A DNA stretch of 64,000 nt from Astrothelium macrocarpum (lineage: Eukaryota > Ascomycota > Dothideomycetes > Trypetheliales > Trypetheliaceae). Location: NCBI GenBank assembly GCA_021030915.1, contig JAGEMR010000002.1, forward strand, positions 124,001-188,000, given 5' to 3'. The notes beneath the pieces are model-generated. The model saw only the letters and a list, made by a program, of their open reading frames with translations, ran no database searches and was not told where the DNA came from. Within the stretch, counting starts at the first letter, position 1. Each line of letters begins with the position of its first letter. Both the position numbers and the translations under genes were made by a program. Of the stretch, positions 43,781-54,908 are shown one piece after another.

Positions 43781-45070
43781 ATGACAGGTTTCTTCAGCAG
43801 CCTCACCAACGGCCTTTGGAGCTATGTCTCTCCTCGCGAGACCCAGCAAAGGCGCGGTAAACCCTTCAAAGCTCCTGCTGTATCGCCCACCAAAAGCGCT
43901 AACCGTCGACGCTCAATGAGTCCGACGGATCGTGTCAACACCTGGCGTGATCGCTCGCCAAGGAAAAACCCAAAATCCCCATTTGCGCCTCATACTCCAA
44001 GTGCATCAGTCTCTGCCGGTCGAGCTGGTCAAGATTTCACACCTCCCAGTGAGTACCTCAATGGCTCGACTTTAATGGATCTTGGCGAAGATGCCCTTAC
44101 CTACAATCTCAAAACACATGGCGACAATGACTTGGAAAGAGAAGCGGAGGGAAAAAAGGCTTCATCCAGTCAAGATTCTACTTTCGATGATACTATACTG
44201 GAGGACACGGCAAACGAAGAAGCCCTGGGACGACCTACAGAGAAGTACGACGAACTCGACGCTTTAAAGACGAAACAGGCGGAGATCGAATTGGAGGTGA
44301 GAATGACGCGAGCATTGACCAATGACAGACTTCGCTCAAAGGGCTGGACCCAAGCGGAGATTGACTTGTACATTCAACTCGAATTACGTGGTTCTTTGCC
44401 TCTGCTGCCTGTTAGCTGGGAGCTGGACTTTGACACGCTTCCAGTGAATTTGTTCATCAAAGATGAGAAAAGGGCGTACATCCGTGCTCTCGGCGGCTCA
44501 GGAAGGTTGAGTACCGGAAGTTCGGAGTTCCGAGCCCAGAAAGCGTTGCAGGATCTTATTCGACTTGGAGCGAAGATTCGAGACATTGTGGCCGTAAACA
44601 AAAAGCCTGCCGAGCCGACGGCCAGGAGAGAGGTGAAGAAGTATGTAAAGTGGTCGTTGGCGGATGCAGGGCTGGATAGAATCAATGATGCAGAGGACCT
44701 TATTATTGTGGAGGCTAGACTTGGCAGAGAAAGTCCTGGTGCTGTGCAGACACGGATGTTGGAGAGACTCAACGAGCTTGCTGATAAGCATGAGAGGCTA
44801 ATCGGCAGTGGCAATGATCTTCCGGCTCTCTACGGCATCTTATTTTTTCACTCCACCATGGCAATCGTTTGCTTTGATCCGAACACCGCTACCGGTGATG
44901 GTTCCAAGGACATACGCACCATTGGATCATTCAGCTTCAAGAAGATGGATCAGGACGTGTGGAACAGTCTTGCAATTGCCATAGTTGCAATGCATGCGCG
45001 AGAGCAGATGCAGAGGATCTATGGAGGTGAGGAGGAGATGGGTGACGAAATAGCTGATGGAGCTGCATAA
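43781..45070 (+). CDS. Conserved-looking hypothetical protein, 429 residues
   Basis: One exon from ATG 43781. Residues 1-95 are basic and Ser/Pro-rich with several SPxK/R-type sites (SPTKSANRRRSMSPTDR, DRSPRKNPKSPFAPH), suggesting a nuclear, CDK-regulated protein. A helical stretch (ELDALKTKQAEIELEVRMTR) leads into an ordered C-terminal domain with RLRSKGWTQAEIDLYIQLEL, LPVSWELDFDTLPVNLF, and DLIRLGAKIRDIV. I do not recognise the domain. Similar basic-tail plus helical-domain proteins occur widely in Pezizomycotina without assigned function. The long, stop-free frame with even coding bias makes the gene itself secure. Confidence 0.82.
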   Translation: MTGFFSSLTNGLWSYVSPRETQQRRGKPFKAPAVSPTKSANRRRSMSPTDRVNTWRDRSPRKNPKSPFAPHTPSASVSAGRAGQDFTPPSEYLNGSTLMDLGEDALTYNLKTHGDNDLEREAEGKKASSSQDSTFDDTILEDTANEEALGRPTEKYDELDALKTKQAEIELEVRMTRALTNDRLRSKGWTQAEIDLYIQLELRGSLPLLPVSWELDFDTLPVNLFIKDEKRAYIRALGGSGRLSTGSSEFRAQKALQDLIRLGAKIRDIVAVNKKPAEPTARREVKKYVKWSLADAGLDRINDAEDLIIVEARLGRESPGAVQTRMLERLNELADKHERLIGSGNDLPALYGILFFHSTMAIVCFDPNTATGDGSKDIRTIGSFSFKKMDQDVWNSLAIAIVAMHAREQMQRIYGGEEEMGDEIADGAA

Positions 45071-46681
45071 GTTGGAGAAAGAGGCATGGTTTAAGACTCT
45101 GTCAAGAAACGGTTGCATTGGATGATTGATATCGAGATGGTGGTTGGCTATTTTTGTAGCTGCATATGGACCGGATCCGACACTCTTGACTCGGCGTTCT
45201 CAACGGAGTATCAAGGGGGCCCTTCTTAATATGGCGCAAATGGCGGCCGTCGACGATCCAGAATGACACGCTCCAGTATTGGAGGCTGCCGGTTTCGCAC
45301 TGCTCTTGCTTTTGTTGTGTTTCTATATACCCATGGACAGCGCCGCGGACTTCTCCTTTGTTATGTAGCTAGGTAACCCAGTATCCACAATTGCACTTTG
45401 TATTGAACTTTGGTACGTTCTCGGAGCTCCCCACTGTTCCCCTCCTCCTCGAATTATGAATCACCACCCTCACCAAGGGCCCATCGAATTTTGGTGCACA
45501 CCCAAGCCCCACGATCTGCTCTGAGAGAGGCTCTCGTCTGGCTCTCATTGGCCGGCAGCGACTGGAACGATGGGAGGGTACGAGCCTAGCTGGGCGGGAT
45601 TGCATACGCGATCCATGCGGCAGGTCATGAGGGTTCGACCACACGACCGCATGCAACATGGTGGATTGCACAAACATGGCCAGACCACTAGGATGCCGAG
45701 AGCGACTTGGGAGCGTGAAACTTCACATTTTGATTGTTTCAAGGCCTTTTTGAGTTGAGACTGCGCAGGGTCTCTCGTATTATTAGATCGTTCCTCTAGT
45801 GAATCGCGTGTGACGTCGGCTCGGCTTGAGACTGCTCGGGCATTACCGAGAAGCTTGTATCTTTTGGTTAGTTGGTAGGCCAGGCAGGCAAGGTCGTCGA
45901 GCGATGAGAACACATGCTCCGCGCGCTCCAGCTTTCAATACACGCCGGGCGATGTGATTTTCAAGCTGCTATCTTTTGCACTGCAGCCGCCTGTCGTCCA
46001 GCATTGTCCCGAGCACTTCCCCAGCCTCTCTGCTCTGCTCCCGGCACAGCAGCACCCTGTTGTCGTGCGCGTTCTCGACCTCCTTCCCAGCCCAGCACTG
46101 CGTCTAGCTACCCACTCTGCATCCCACCACCAGCGTATATTTCCGGCCACCTTGTAATCGATAGGCTTTGTCGCTCTACTCCGAGTCACGAAACGCACTT
46201 GCTGCCAAGGAAACGCCATAGCTCCATGCAGCTTCATTGCGGCGTAGTTTCAACTCAAATCTAACCGTTCAACTCCACACTCCCCAGCTTCTGTACCGCT
46301 CTTGGTATGTCTCTCGCGCTCCCACCACGCTGCAACGTCCACTGCAAACACCATGACGGACATGAATGATCTTCTTGTTCTTGCTCAAGCCCTCGTCAAC
46401 TTGAAATTCAAAACTTGTGCTTACCCAGCTCCATGACAGGGGTCCCCGTCACCAAGTCTTATTATCATCCATGCCACCGAACAGTCCTTCACCATCATAA
46501 CACCATCTCCTGCTGAACGAACGCATATCGAACGGGCGAACAAAGCAGGGAACTTTTGGAGAAAAGTCACACTAGAAAAGGGTCTGTTCTGTCAACGTCG
46601 AAGGCGCCTGTTGGCGGCCTCGAACGGACTGTGGTCCGTCTTGGAAATATTCCGGATCAAGTTCTGCTTGGCTTGAAGAAG
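45071..46681. other. Long upstream region of VAC8, with possible uORF
   Basis: 1.6 kb without a supported protein gene. The proximal part is C/T-rich, as in fungal leaders. A 27-codon ATG frame at 46353-46436 would be an upstream ORF if the leader starts before it. Confidence 0.5.
46353..46436 (+). promoter_or_regulatory. Candidate uORF in the VAC8 leader
   Basis: ATG at 46353 opens 27 codons ending at TGA 46434-46436, 246 bases before the VAC8 start, in the C/T-rich leader-like region. Whether it is transcribed is unknown. Confidence 0.3.
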
Positions 46682-48713
46682 ATGGGACAATCCTGCTCCA
46701 AGATCTTCTCGTGCTGTGGAGGTATGTGGTGAATACATGCATCGGCGTTTTACCCGTTGTCCCAACAAACATTACAATCGTTGCAGGCACTACACAACTG
46801 GTGGCCATGCACACTTCTCTCTTGATCGCTAACGTCATATTGTTGGTTATAGCCCGGTCGAAGGTTGACTACGATACGGTTTTGGCAGATAGCGAACGAG
46901 AAGCAGTTGCAGACCTTCTCAACTACTTGGAAAATGTATGTGCCTACTACTTTGTAAAGAAAGCTGCAGTTCAGCTCATACACAAGTTCAGAGAGCCGAA
47001 ACCGATTTCTTCTCCGGTGACCCGCTCAATGCACTGAGTACTCTTGTATATTCTCAAAACATCGACCTACAGCGGAGTGCGAGCTTGACATTCGCAGAGA
47101 TTACAGAGCGAGGTGACCATCAAATGAAGTACATACTGATCTCTATTGACTGACAATGGACACAGATGTACGAGAAGTCGACAAAAACACTCTTGAGCCC
47201 ATCCTTAGTCTGCTCCAGAGTGAGGATATTGAGGTTCAGCGGGCTGCAAGTGCTGCTTTGGGCAACCTTGCTGTGAATAGTATGTATTGCCCACGAACAA
47301 CCACAAAGTTTTTTTTTTTTTAACCATCTGCAGCCGAGAATAAAGTCTTGATTGTAGAGCTTGGTGGTCTCAACCCGTTAATTCGTCAGATGAATTCCCC
47401 AAATGTCGAAGTTCAATGCAACGCCGTGGGTTGTATCACTAACCTTGCGACCCATGAAGAGAACAAAGCAAGGATTGCTCGTTCAGGTGCCCTTGGTCCA
47501 CTCACTCGTCTCGCGAAGTCAAAAGACATGCGCGTTCAGAGAAACGCTACGGGTGCGTTGCTTAATATGACACACTCAGACGACAACCGTCAACAACTTG
47601 TCAACGCCGGCGCAATACCTGTGCTTGTTCAGCTATTAAGTTCCTCCGATGTTGATGTTCAATACTATTGTACGACAGCGCTCAGCAATATCGCAGTGGA
47701 CATGTCAAATCGGAAACGGCTTGCCAATAATGAATCACGTCTTGTTCAGTCCCTTGTACACCTGATGGAATCATCATCTCCAAAAGTGCAATGCCAAGCA
47801 GCGCTGGCCCTTAGGAACCTGGCTTCGGATGAAAAATACCAGCTTGACATTGTCCGTGCTCGTGGCTTACTTCCATTACTTCGACTTTTACAGTCATCAT
47901 ACATCCCTCTCATACTTTCCGCGGTCGCATGTATCCGAAATATTTCCATACACCCCATGAACGAATCACCGATAATAGACGCCGGCTTTCTTCGACCCCT
48001 CGTCGAGTTACTTGGATCTGGTGATAACGAAGAAATCCAATGCCACGCCATCTCCACACTGCGTAACTTGGCTGCCAGCTCCGATCGGAACAAGCAGTTG
48101 GTCCTTGAGGCTGGTGCCGTGCAGAAGTGCAAGCAATTAGTCTTGGACGTACCGCTTAGCGTCCAGTCTGAGATGACAGCTGCCATTGCAGTTCTTGCTT
48201 TGAGTGACGACCTAAAACCACATCTCCTCAACCTGGGAGTGTTCGACGTCCTCATTCCCCTTACCGAATCTGAGAGCATCGAAGTTCAAGGAAATAGTGC
48301 TGCAGCTTTGGGCAACCTCTCATCTAAAGGTATTCAACGAACTCTTTAATTCTGGAGCATCATTCGAATACTGATAGCATGCAGTCGGCGACTACTCCAT
48401 CTTCCTCCAAAACTGGACGAAACCCGATGGTGGTATCAACGGCTACCTCAACCGTTTTCTCTCAAGCGGCGATCCGACTTTCCAACACATCGCCATCTGG
48501 ACGCTTCTCCAACTCCTCGAGTCTGAAGATAGCCGCCTACTCGACCTCATCAGCAAAGCCGACGAAATCGTCCAAATGGTCGGTACTATTGCAGAGAAGA
48601 CAGTCGAGTCGGACGATGAAGATGCTGAGGATGGCGAGCAGGAGGTCGTAGCACTGGCTCGGCGGTGTTTGGAACTATTGGGAAAGAATTCAAAGACACT
48701 GATTGAGGGCTGA
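46682..48713 (+). CDS. vac8: Vacuolar armadillo-repeat protein Vac8
   Basis: Exons 46682-46721, 46853-46935, 46992-47112, 47166-47279, 47334-48329, 48385-48713 give 560 residues, the expected length. MGQSCSKIFSCCG carries the N-myristoylation Gly2 and palmitoylation Cys residues that attach Vac8 to the vacuole membrane. Conserved LADSEREAVADLL, RAETDFFSGDPLNAL and ITERDVREVD precede about eleven ARM repeats (NSPNVEVQCNAVGCITNLAT, KDMRVQRNATGALLNMTHSD, SSSPKVQCQAALALRNLASD). It acts in vacuole inheritance and fusion, nucleus-vacuole junctions and Atg13-linked autophagy. The end is acidic then GKNSKTLIEG. Confidence 0.97.
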
Positions 48714-49683
48714 GAGCGTGAGGACTTCGGGTGACCCCGCTTGGACTTACATCTCAAGGACCGGATGATACGCTGAAGGAAGATGAGGTTGCGGGCACGC
48801 TGGAGAGATAATCTTCCATAATTACCACTGCCTCTTCCCTCTTGGGATAGAAGAGGCGAAGGGCCACCGTTAGGCGTTTCTGAGGCGTCAATTCTCCAAA
48901 TTCGGTAGCGATGCATGGACGGAGCGGAATTGTTCAGACTCTCTGGTTTTCTTTGCTCTTCATTTCATAGCCTTTTGATACACTTTGTCTATTGTTGCAG
49001 TACTTTGTAGCATGGGGAAGATTGCATATTGCGCCGGCCGACCGTTGAGTGGTCACGGGCTGGTATTCCTAGTTAGATAATGCCACCGCTGAATACATTC
49101 AAGACACCGCAAGGTATTTGCCGCTGTTCACAGTGTGCCTGGATACGCAGTGCTTCGCGGTGCTTGGAGTACTCGCTCCTGATTAGGACTGTGGTCCGTG
49201 CGTTTTTACTGCAATAGGAAATATTCAGTCGCATCATTCAGGATTCCAAAGAGAGAATTTTCCACAGCCACTAGGGAAGGATCTTTCAAATTCAGGTTTG
49301 GGCTTCGCGTCGTAATCAAAAACGGTAGAAAACTATTAATTTGGCCATAAATATTGTGGTGGGGCTGGAAATCCAAGGGCAAGTTTGTATGAGGAGAACA
49401 ATTGTACGTTTTGTTGTTTTGTTGTCAAGTAACAACAAATAAATATGGCAACGCACGTCCACTACCCCACTAAAAAAAGGTCTGTAGTCTCATTCTGACG
49501 CAAAAAGGCCCGAACCGGGCGCCACGTTGACACCGCATACGACCTACCACACTGCCTAGCGACTTGACCACCTAGCCAATCATTTCTATGCGCCTACTGA
49601 ACCCTATTCCACCACGATTTCCCCCGACAAACTCTCGACGGTCACCGAACGACAACACTCCCTCTCCCCGTCCGCAATCCTCT
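48714..49683. other. Intergenic region
   Basis: 970 bases. Contains only noncoding sequence; a minus-strand stretch at 49499-49578 resembles Pol III A/B boxes but does not fold as a tRNA (listed as rejected). Confidence 0.5.
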
Positions 49684-50406
49684 ATGCCTTCCTTCCTCCC
49701 AGGCGATTCCCTCGGCCCATTCTCCAAAGTCCGTCCCGGCATTGGAACCCACCTCCACACCTCTCACGTCTACGCCTCCCTCCTCGGTCCTACCACCACA
49801 CATCCGCCAGCGCAGTCGTCGAAGTCCCCTCAGACTCTCTCGATCGCGCCCCGCGCCAACACGGTTCTGCCTGAAGTCAACAGCGTGGTGTTGGGACGCG
49901 TGGTCCGGCTGCGGCAGCGAGAGGCGGTGCTGGACATCTTGGTCGTGGGCGAGACGGCGCTGGGGGCGGGAGTGTTGGGAGGAGGCGGATTTCAAGGGGT
50001 AGTGAGGGCGCAGGATGTCAGGGCGACGGAGAAGGATCGGGTGAAGGTTGGGGAGATGTTTCGGGTGGGGGATATTGTTAGGGGAGTTGTGGTGAGTGAT
50101 TTTCGTTTTTCTCTGAACGTGGTTTTTGGGGTGTGGGAGGAGAGAGGAGGTTGAAATGGGAGCAAGGGAGTTTGGCGATATCGAGGATGGATAGATTGGT
50201 GGCGGTTTTGGTGGTAATGCTAACATTTGAGACAGATTTCACTAGGTGACCAGAGCAGCTACTATCTTTCGACAGCTAAAAACGAGCTGGGCGTTATCAT
50301 GGCAACAAGCGAGCAGGGAAATGCGATGTACCCGATTAGTTGGAAAGAGTTCAAAGATCCCCAAACAGGAAAGACGGAGATCAGGAAGGTTGCAAAACCG
50401 TTCTGA
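49684..50406 (+). CDS. csl4: Exosome RNA-binding subunit Csl4
   Basis: Exons 49684-50091 and 50236-50406 (144-nt intron) give 192 residues. The frame extends upstream to ATG 49588, but FLPGDSLGPFSKVRPGIGTH is the conserved N-terminus of Csl4, so the ATG just before it is chosen. The S1 RNA-binding fold follows (VNSVVLGRVVRLRQREAVLD, VRAQDVRATEKDRVKVGEMF, then GDIVRGVVISLGDQSSYYLS across the splice) and then the zinc-ribbon-like C-terminal part, here NELGVIMATSEQGNAMYPIS, ending RKVAKPF. Csl4 is one of three cap proteins of the nuclear and cytoplasmic RNA exosome. Confidence 0.93.
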
Positions 50407-50936
50407 TGGATGTTAACGGACTGTGGACACTACTGACTTTACCTATGAATGACAGCAGCTCCTTCCGTTTCAAAATCTACGGCGAGAGCAAAGATCTGAG
50501 TACTATGAATTCAGGAGTCAACTACTCAGGCTCTGATTTTTCAAGACTCGGGCGAAAATAAAGTTACTGGGCAGAGTGGTCTGGGATCTAGGATACCCGA
50601 AGTAATACTCAGGCGCTGTCAGGAATTGAAGAGAGATGTGTCGTGTCAGCATTGTTGAAACGCTCAATCGACGATTTGGTGGCCCTTGTGAGAAAGCTCT
50701 AATCTACCCAAGAGAGCTTCAGGAAAGACAAGCCGACGTGTTCTACTTGGATCACATGCAACACAAGCTACTACAACTGAGCTCGGTTGTCGGAGCATGG
50801 TACAATTTACTGAATACGTTGTGGCATAATACTTGTTTGCCTATCGAAGGATCTAATAGGAGTGAAAGCGCTGAAAGAGCCCATCCTGGTCATCAGCAAT
50901 GCGTTACTGCTCTTTTCCCCTTTGCTTCTATGCTCC

Positions 50937-51374
50937 TCATAGTCTCCTGCTATTCTCTCCTTTCTTTGCTTTAAAAATATCTTTCTGCTTATCGCTCGGT
51001 AGGGTAGAAATTTCCGCGTCTGCCTTGTCGATTTTTGCCTTTGACACCTGATGTTGCTCTGCCTCCTGATATTCGTGTCTCCAGGATTTTCTAGCACCGT
51101 TCAATAATTCCTCGGCTTCCGGCTCTGAAGGTTCAGTATCGTTGATGAATTCCCGAATATCCTCGACTTCCTCTTCGAAATCTCTCTCCTGCTTTGACTT
51201 GGGAAGGTGCACGATATTGTCAATTTTCTGATTTAGTTGCTTCAATTTTTCTCTAGTCGTGGCGCGAGATTCTAATTTCGAATCGGACACGTCACTGGCT
51301 TGACCATCGCGTTTTTCCGTTAAATGGACATCGCTTCCACCGTTAAACTTGTGGCTCGAGGGAGAACTAGTTTC
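50937..51374 (-). other. Open, highly charged coiled-coil-like frame without ATG
   Basis: A stop-to-stop minus-strand frame ending at TAA/TAG-side base 50937. It reads like real protein: REKLKQLNQKIDNIVHLPKS, RDFEEEVEDIREFINDTEP, KAKIDKADAEISTLPSDK. No ATG occurs in it, so it is either a terminal exon of a gene whose 5' exons I could not place or a decayed gene. No family recognised. Confidence 0.35.
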
Positions 51375-52655
51375 TCACTTCGAATTAATCTGATGACATT
51401 GCTGTGAAGTTGTAAGTCCATTATGATTTTGGGATTCCTGACATATTGTTCCTTTTTTGTTTAGTGGCACCCCCTGAGTCAAAAGAGAACTTGTGATAAA
51501 GACAAAAAAGTAGATTCCGACACAATTGAGATACATGGCTATAGACAGATTAACCTTAAAAAAATCTCAAATATCGTAGAATGTAGGAGCATTCGATTCG
51601 AGTTCATTTATAATCGGCTCTATCTACCTTGCAACAATGCTGCAGCAAGAGGGGTGCGTAGCGGTTTTGACATGGTGGCCCATTCCAACTGCTTGAGACT
51701 TTCAGATGACATCAACAGAGAGGAAGAAGTTGTAAGTGGTTGCACCGTTAAGTCCACGACTGGGAGCAATAAAGGATGATCAGCATATGGCAATCCATCA
51801 TGATGCGTTGTTGATGCTTTTTAGGTGCAAGTCATTTTGTTCGATGTGCCATTTAGATTAATCCACCCATTTGCGTTTGTTTTGCTAACGATACGATTTC
51901 GTTGGTATTTAGCGCGGATGATCATGAAAATCTAACTGACGCAGGCTATTTGACCGAATTCTACATACATGTCCCGAAATGATAGGCGCTGAGCTTTGTA
52001 TTGTCAAAGCTTGGATGTTAACAAGGGCCTAGCGCTTGCAGACTGATGAGTTTAATTTACTGGCCAGATTCCGCCGCGCCTCAACCTAAATCGACACGTT
52101 AAACTTCACACCTAATTTCATCTCTCGCCGCTAGATACGCAGTCATACAAATACTTATTTAAATAGGAGAATGAACCACGAATGTGTTGATTGGCTGACC
52201 CGCGATATTTGTAATATTTGTGACATCTTGCATACAGTCTGAAAGTGTTTCTGGAATTAAATCCGTGAAAAGAAGTGACGAACTAAGCGTCGAATCTGAT
52301 CAAGGTGTTATCTTCACAAGATCGACGTGCCACATCTCCCGGGGATTCAATACCCTGAATAAAACCTACACGGGGCCGATATAATTGTGACAATAGATAT
52401 GATCTGGCTGAATCGATGTAAATCCACGAGGATAAAATCTAGTTAATAAGATAACTTCCAGTCGCTGAACGTTTCTCATATTGGGTTAGCTTCATCTAAA
52501 CTAGTTGAATGTGCGCAGCAAGTTCCGAGTTTTGTTTTGAGATGTTGGTTGGAGGTTTGTAAACTGAATTCCTGCGGTTCTCGAAGGTGAGAGCGACCAC
52601 GTTCATTACCTAGAAAGGCTGGATTTGAACTGGGCTAAAAGTGGTAATCCAAGCC

Positions 52656-52688
52656 ATCGGCTCAACATCGGCTCAACATCGGCTCAAT
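52656..52688. repeat. Three tandem copies of an 11-base unit
   Basis: ATCGGCTCAAC repeated three times (last copy ends in T), followed within 70 bases by several further GCTCA words (AATGCTCAAG, CTGCTCAG, CCGCTCAG, CTGCTCAG, CTGCTCAA). Confidence 0.7.
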
Positions 52689-53112
52689 GCAATGCTCAAG
52701 CTGCTCAGCCTCTTAGATGAGGCACCGCTCAGGTCCAGCTTCAACCCTGCTCAGATCCTGCTCAATCCCATCTGTGGGCCTCGAAACCATTGGTCAGTCA
52801 TGTCAATTGTGTAGTCCAGTTTCTGGAAAGGAATGCTAACTAAGGCTGCTTGCATAGGACACATGATTAATGCTACATGTCCCGCGAGGCGTCCTGATGG
52901 CGAGAATGGTCCTGGGACGGGAGTTTCTTGCGGAGCAAGTCCACTTCAGGGTCAACTTGAGCGGGCGAGATGTAGCTTGCCAGGCGCGCAGTCAAGGTAG
53001 ATATATATAGCTCAAAATCGACCTCGACCTCCTCACCAATCTTGCTACACGTCTTCGAGAGATATTGTCGGTTCGCGTTCCATATCTGCTGGAGCATTAA
53101 TATCTCTGCAAA

Positions 53113-53877
53113 ATGTCCAGCCCAACCCTCTTGATCTTCGGTGCTGGCCCCAACACAGGCCTCGCTTTAGCAAACAAATTCAAATCGAACGGCTACAAAG
53201 TCGCCATCGTAGCCCGCTCCTCCAGGCCCGATCTCGCCGCAGCCGTAGACCAAGTCATCACAGCCGATCTCTCCTCATCCCCATCCAGAACTGTTAAAGA
53301 CATCTTCGATCAAGTCATCACTTCCCTCGGCGCCCCTAACGTAGTCGTATACAACGCCTGGGCCTGCTCCGACTATCCCAATGCCAACGCACCCTTCGCG
53401 AGCCTCTCGCCTTCAGATTTCGAGCGCGACCTCGCCATAAACGTCAGCGGCGGCTACGCAGCCGCCCACTATTTCTCTATTCTCACCCCTTCCTCGGCCA
53501 ACCACCCGAAAGTCTTCATCGCGACAGGGAACATGGAATACAGCTATGTTGTCCCGGAAGTCTTCTCCCTCGGCGTCGGCAAAAACGCCATGGCCTACGT
53601 GATCGAAACAGCGGCAGCCCAATACGGGTCGCAAAAGACGCTTGAAAGTGGGTTTTGGTATGTAGCTGATGAGCGTAAGGAGGATGGTGGGCCGATAATG
53701 TCGAAGATTAGTGGAGAGGCTCATGCGGACTTTTATTGGGAGTTGGCGGGGAGGAAGGAGCAAGGATATTGGTATGCGACGTTTGTGAAGGGGAAGGGTT
53801 ATGTGGATTTTGAGAGTCAGAGGGCGAGGAAAGTGGAGGGGTTGGCGAGTTTGTTGGCGAAGACGGAGCATTTGTGA
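53113..53877 (+). CDS. Short-chain dehydrogenase-like protein lacking catalytic Tyr
   Basis: One exon, 254 residues, ATG 53113. The Rossmann start LLIFGAGPNTGLALANKFKS has the SDR Gly motif, VITADLSS fits the adenine-binding Asp site, and VVYNAWA replaces the usual NAG/NNAG. Where SDRs have YxxxK the protein reads LGVGK followed by NAMAYVIETAAAQYG: Lys is kept but Tyr is Leu. The family is therefore atypical and may bind NAD(P)H without standard SDR chemistry, or act as a non-catalytic or differently catalytic enzyme. The neighbours give no pathway hint. Confidence 0.85.
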   Translation: MSSPTLLIFGAGPNTGLALANKFKSNGYKVAIVARSSRPDLAAAVDQVITADLSSSPSRTVKDIFDQVITSLGAPNVVVYNAWACSDYPNANAPFASLSPSDFERDLAINVSGGYAAAHYFSILTPSSANHPKVFIATGNMEYSYVVPEVFSLGVGKNAMAYVIETAAAQYGSQKTLESGFWYVADERKEDGGPIMSKISGEAHADFYWELAGRKEQGYWYATFVKGKGYVDFESQRARKVEGLASLLAKTEHL

Positions 53878-54908
53878 AATGAGCCTGAATATGTGCTGGA
53901 TTTTGGAGTTTTGAGAGCATAAGGGTAGGTATCAGAGCATGAAGAGTTATTGTCTTCTAGGTAGCTAAAGTAGCAAGGAGGTATAATGAACGCGCAGATA
54001 TCTATTTAGTGGATGTCAATTTCTCAAAAGTCATTTTACCCAATCACGTTCTAAGACGAGTGTAGGCTGCCAGCACAGCAATTCTTCGTGTTTTCCACAG
54101 GTGCTCAAGAGGGCTGGTCTGAGAATATCCTCCGGTTAATGTTGAAGTGCGTCTTTGACGTAACGATTGTTAATTACAGCTGGTGGTGAGAGCATTGCTC
54201 GGCTTTACGGTGTATCAAGCTACGCAACTGAGGATGTCCCTGTTTTTAAATTTGGTAGTCTCAATCTATGTTCTGAGGAGATATCAATGCCCGTTTCATT
54301 GAGGGTTAATTTATATATTTTTAGGATTGGGGCCATCGATCTTTCAGCGCTTCGTGCGTAATTTAGAGTTTACGCAATGCTCTTTTTCGTTCAACTTGGA
54401 AAGCGTGCACTTCCAAACCAAGTCTTTGCGTGATCATAACACCATAGCTAGTCACATGTTTCTCACTGCCTCGTCAATGCATGTATTGTGCTCCATCAAC
54501 CAATCGAACCAGCTGAAAACTGGAGCATAAAGCCTGTATGTAAGAGGAGACAGTGAAAGAACTAAGCTCGTGTTTGACTGTAAACTCGTCGAGCCCGGGT
54601 GACGCTCTTATGGTGGGCTGTGCTATTCTCCTACTTCAGAGAGCACTCCCATGTCCGATATTGGAACAAGTCGTCAGCCATCCGTAGTGTGAATAATGAT
54701 TCATCATGCTTTTAGTGGCGCCTGGGGCGGTCAAAATCTCATGCATGATGGACAGTGAGATTGAGCCGCGACAGTCGGACAGACGGAATTGAGCATTGGC
54801 GCGACAGTATCTCCCATGATGTGTTCCTGACATCGCCGAACGAAGACGGTCAAGGTTCAGATTTAGGATTATAGCATGCGCCATCGATAATGAAAAAGAT
54901 TGCCGAAA
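53878..54908. other. Intergenic region
   Basis: 1.03 kb between the convergent SDR-like and OPT genes; no supported gene or repeat. Confidence 0.5.

Larger units (their letters stand above)
50407..53112. other. Sparse 2.7-kb region
   Basis: Few supportable features: one charged minus-strand frame (50937-51374) and a cluster of GCTCA words (52656-52760). The rest appears noncoding. No transposon ends were found. Confidence 0.45.

Noticed and set aside
49499..49578. tRNA-like or Pol III-like sequence on the minus strand (A-box-like TGGCTAGGTGG, B-box-like GGTTCGGGCC, then TTTTT)
   Set aside because: No acceptor or T-stem pairing can be formed, and the B box is one base short. Chance match is more likely.
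52610..52650. TGGATTTGAACTGGG resembling a tRNA T-arm
   Set aside because: Flanking bases do not pair into a T-stem, and no anticodon arm is present.
52873..53097. 74-residue ATG frame divergent from the SDR-like gene
   Set aside because: Only 15 bases from the SDR start, leaving no promoter; no recognised features.
54167..54361. Short frame in the SDR-OPT gap
   Set aside because: No start context, no homology signal, normal chance length.
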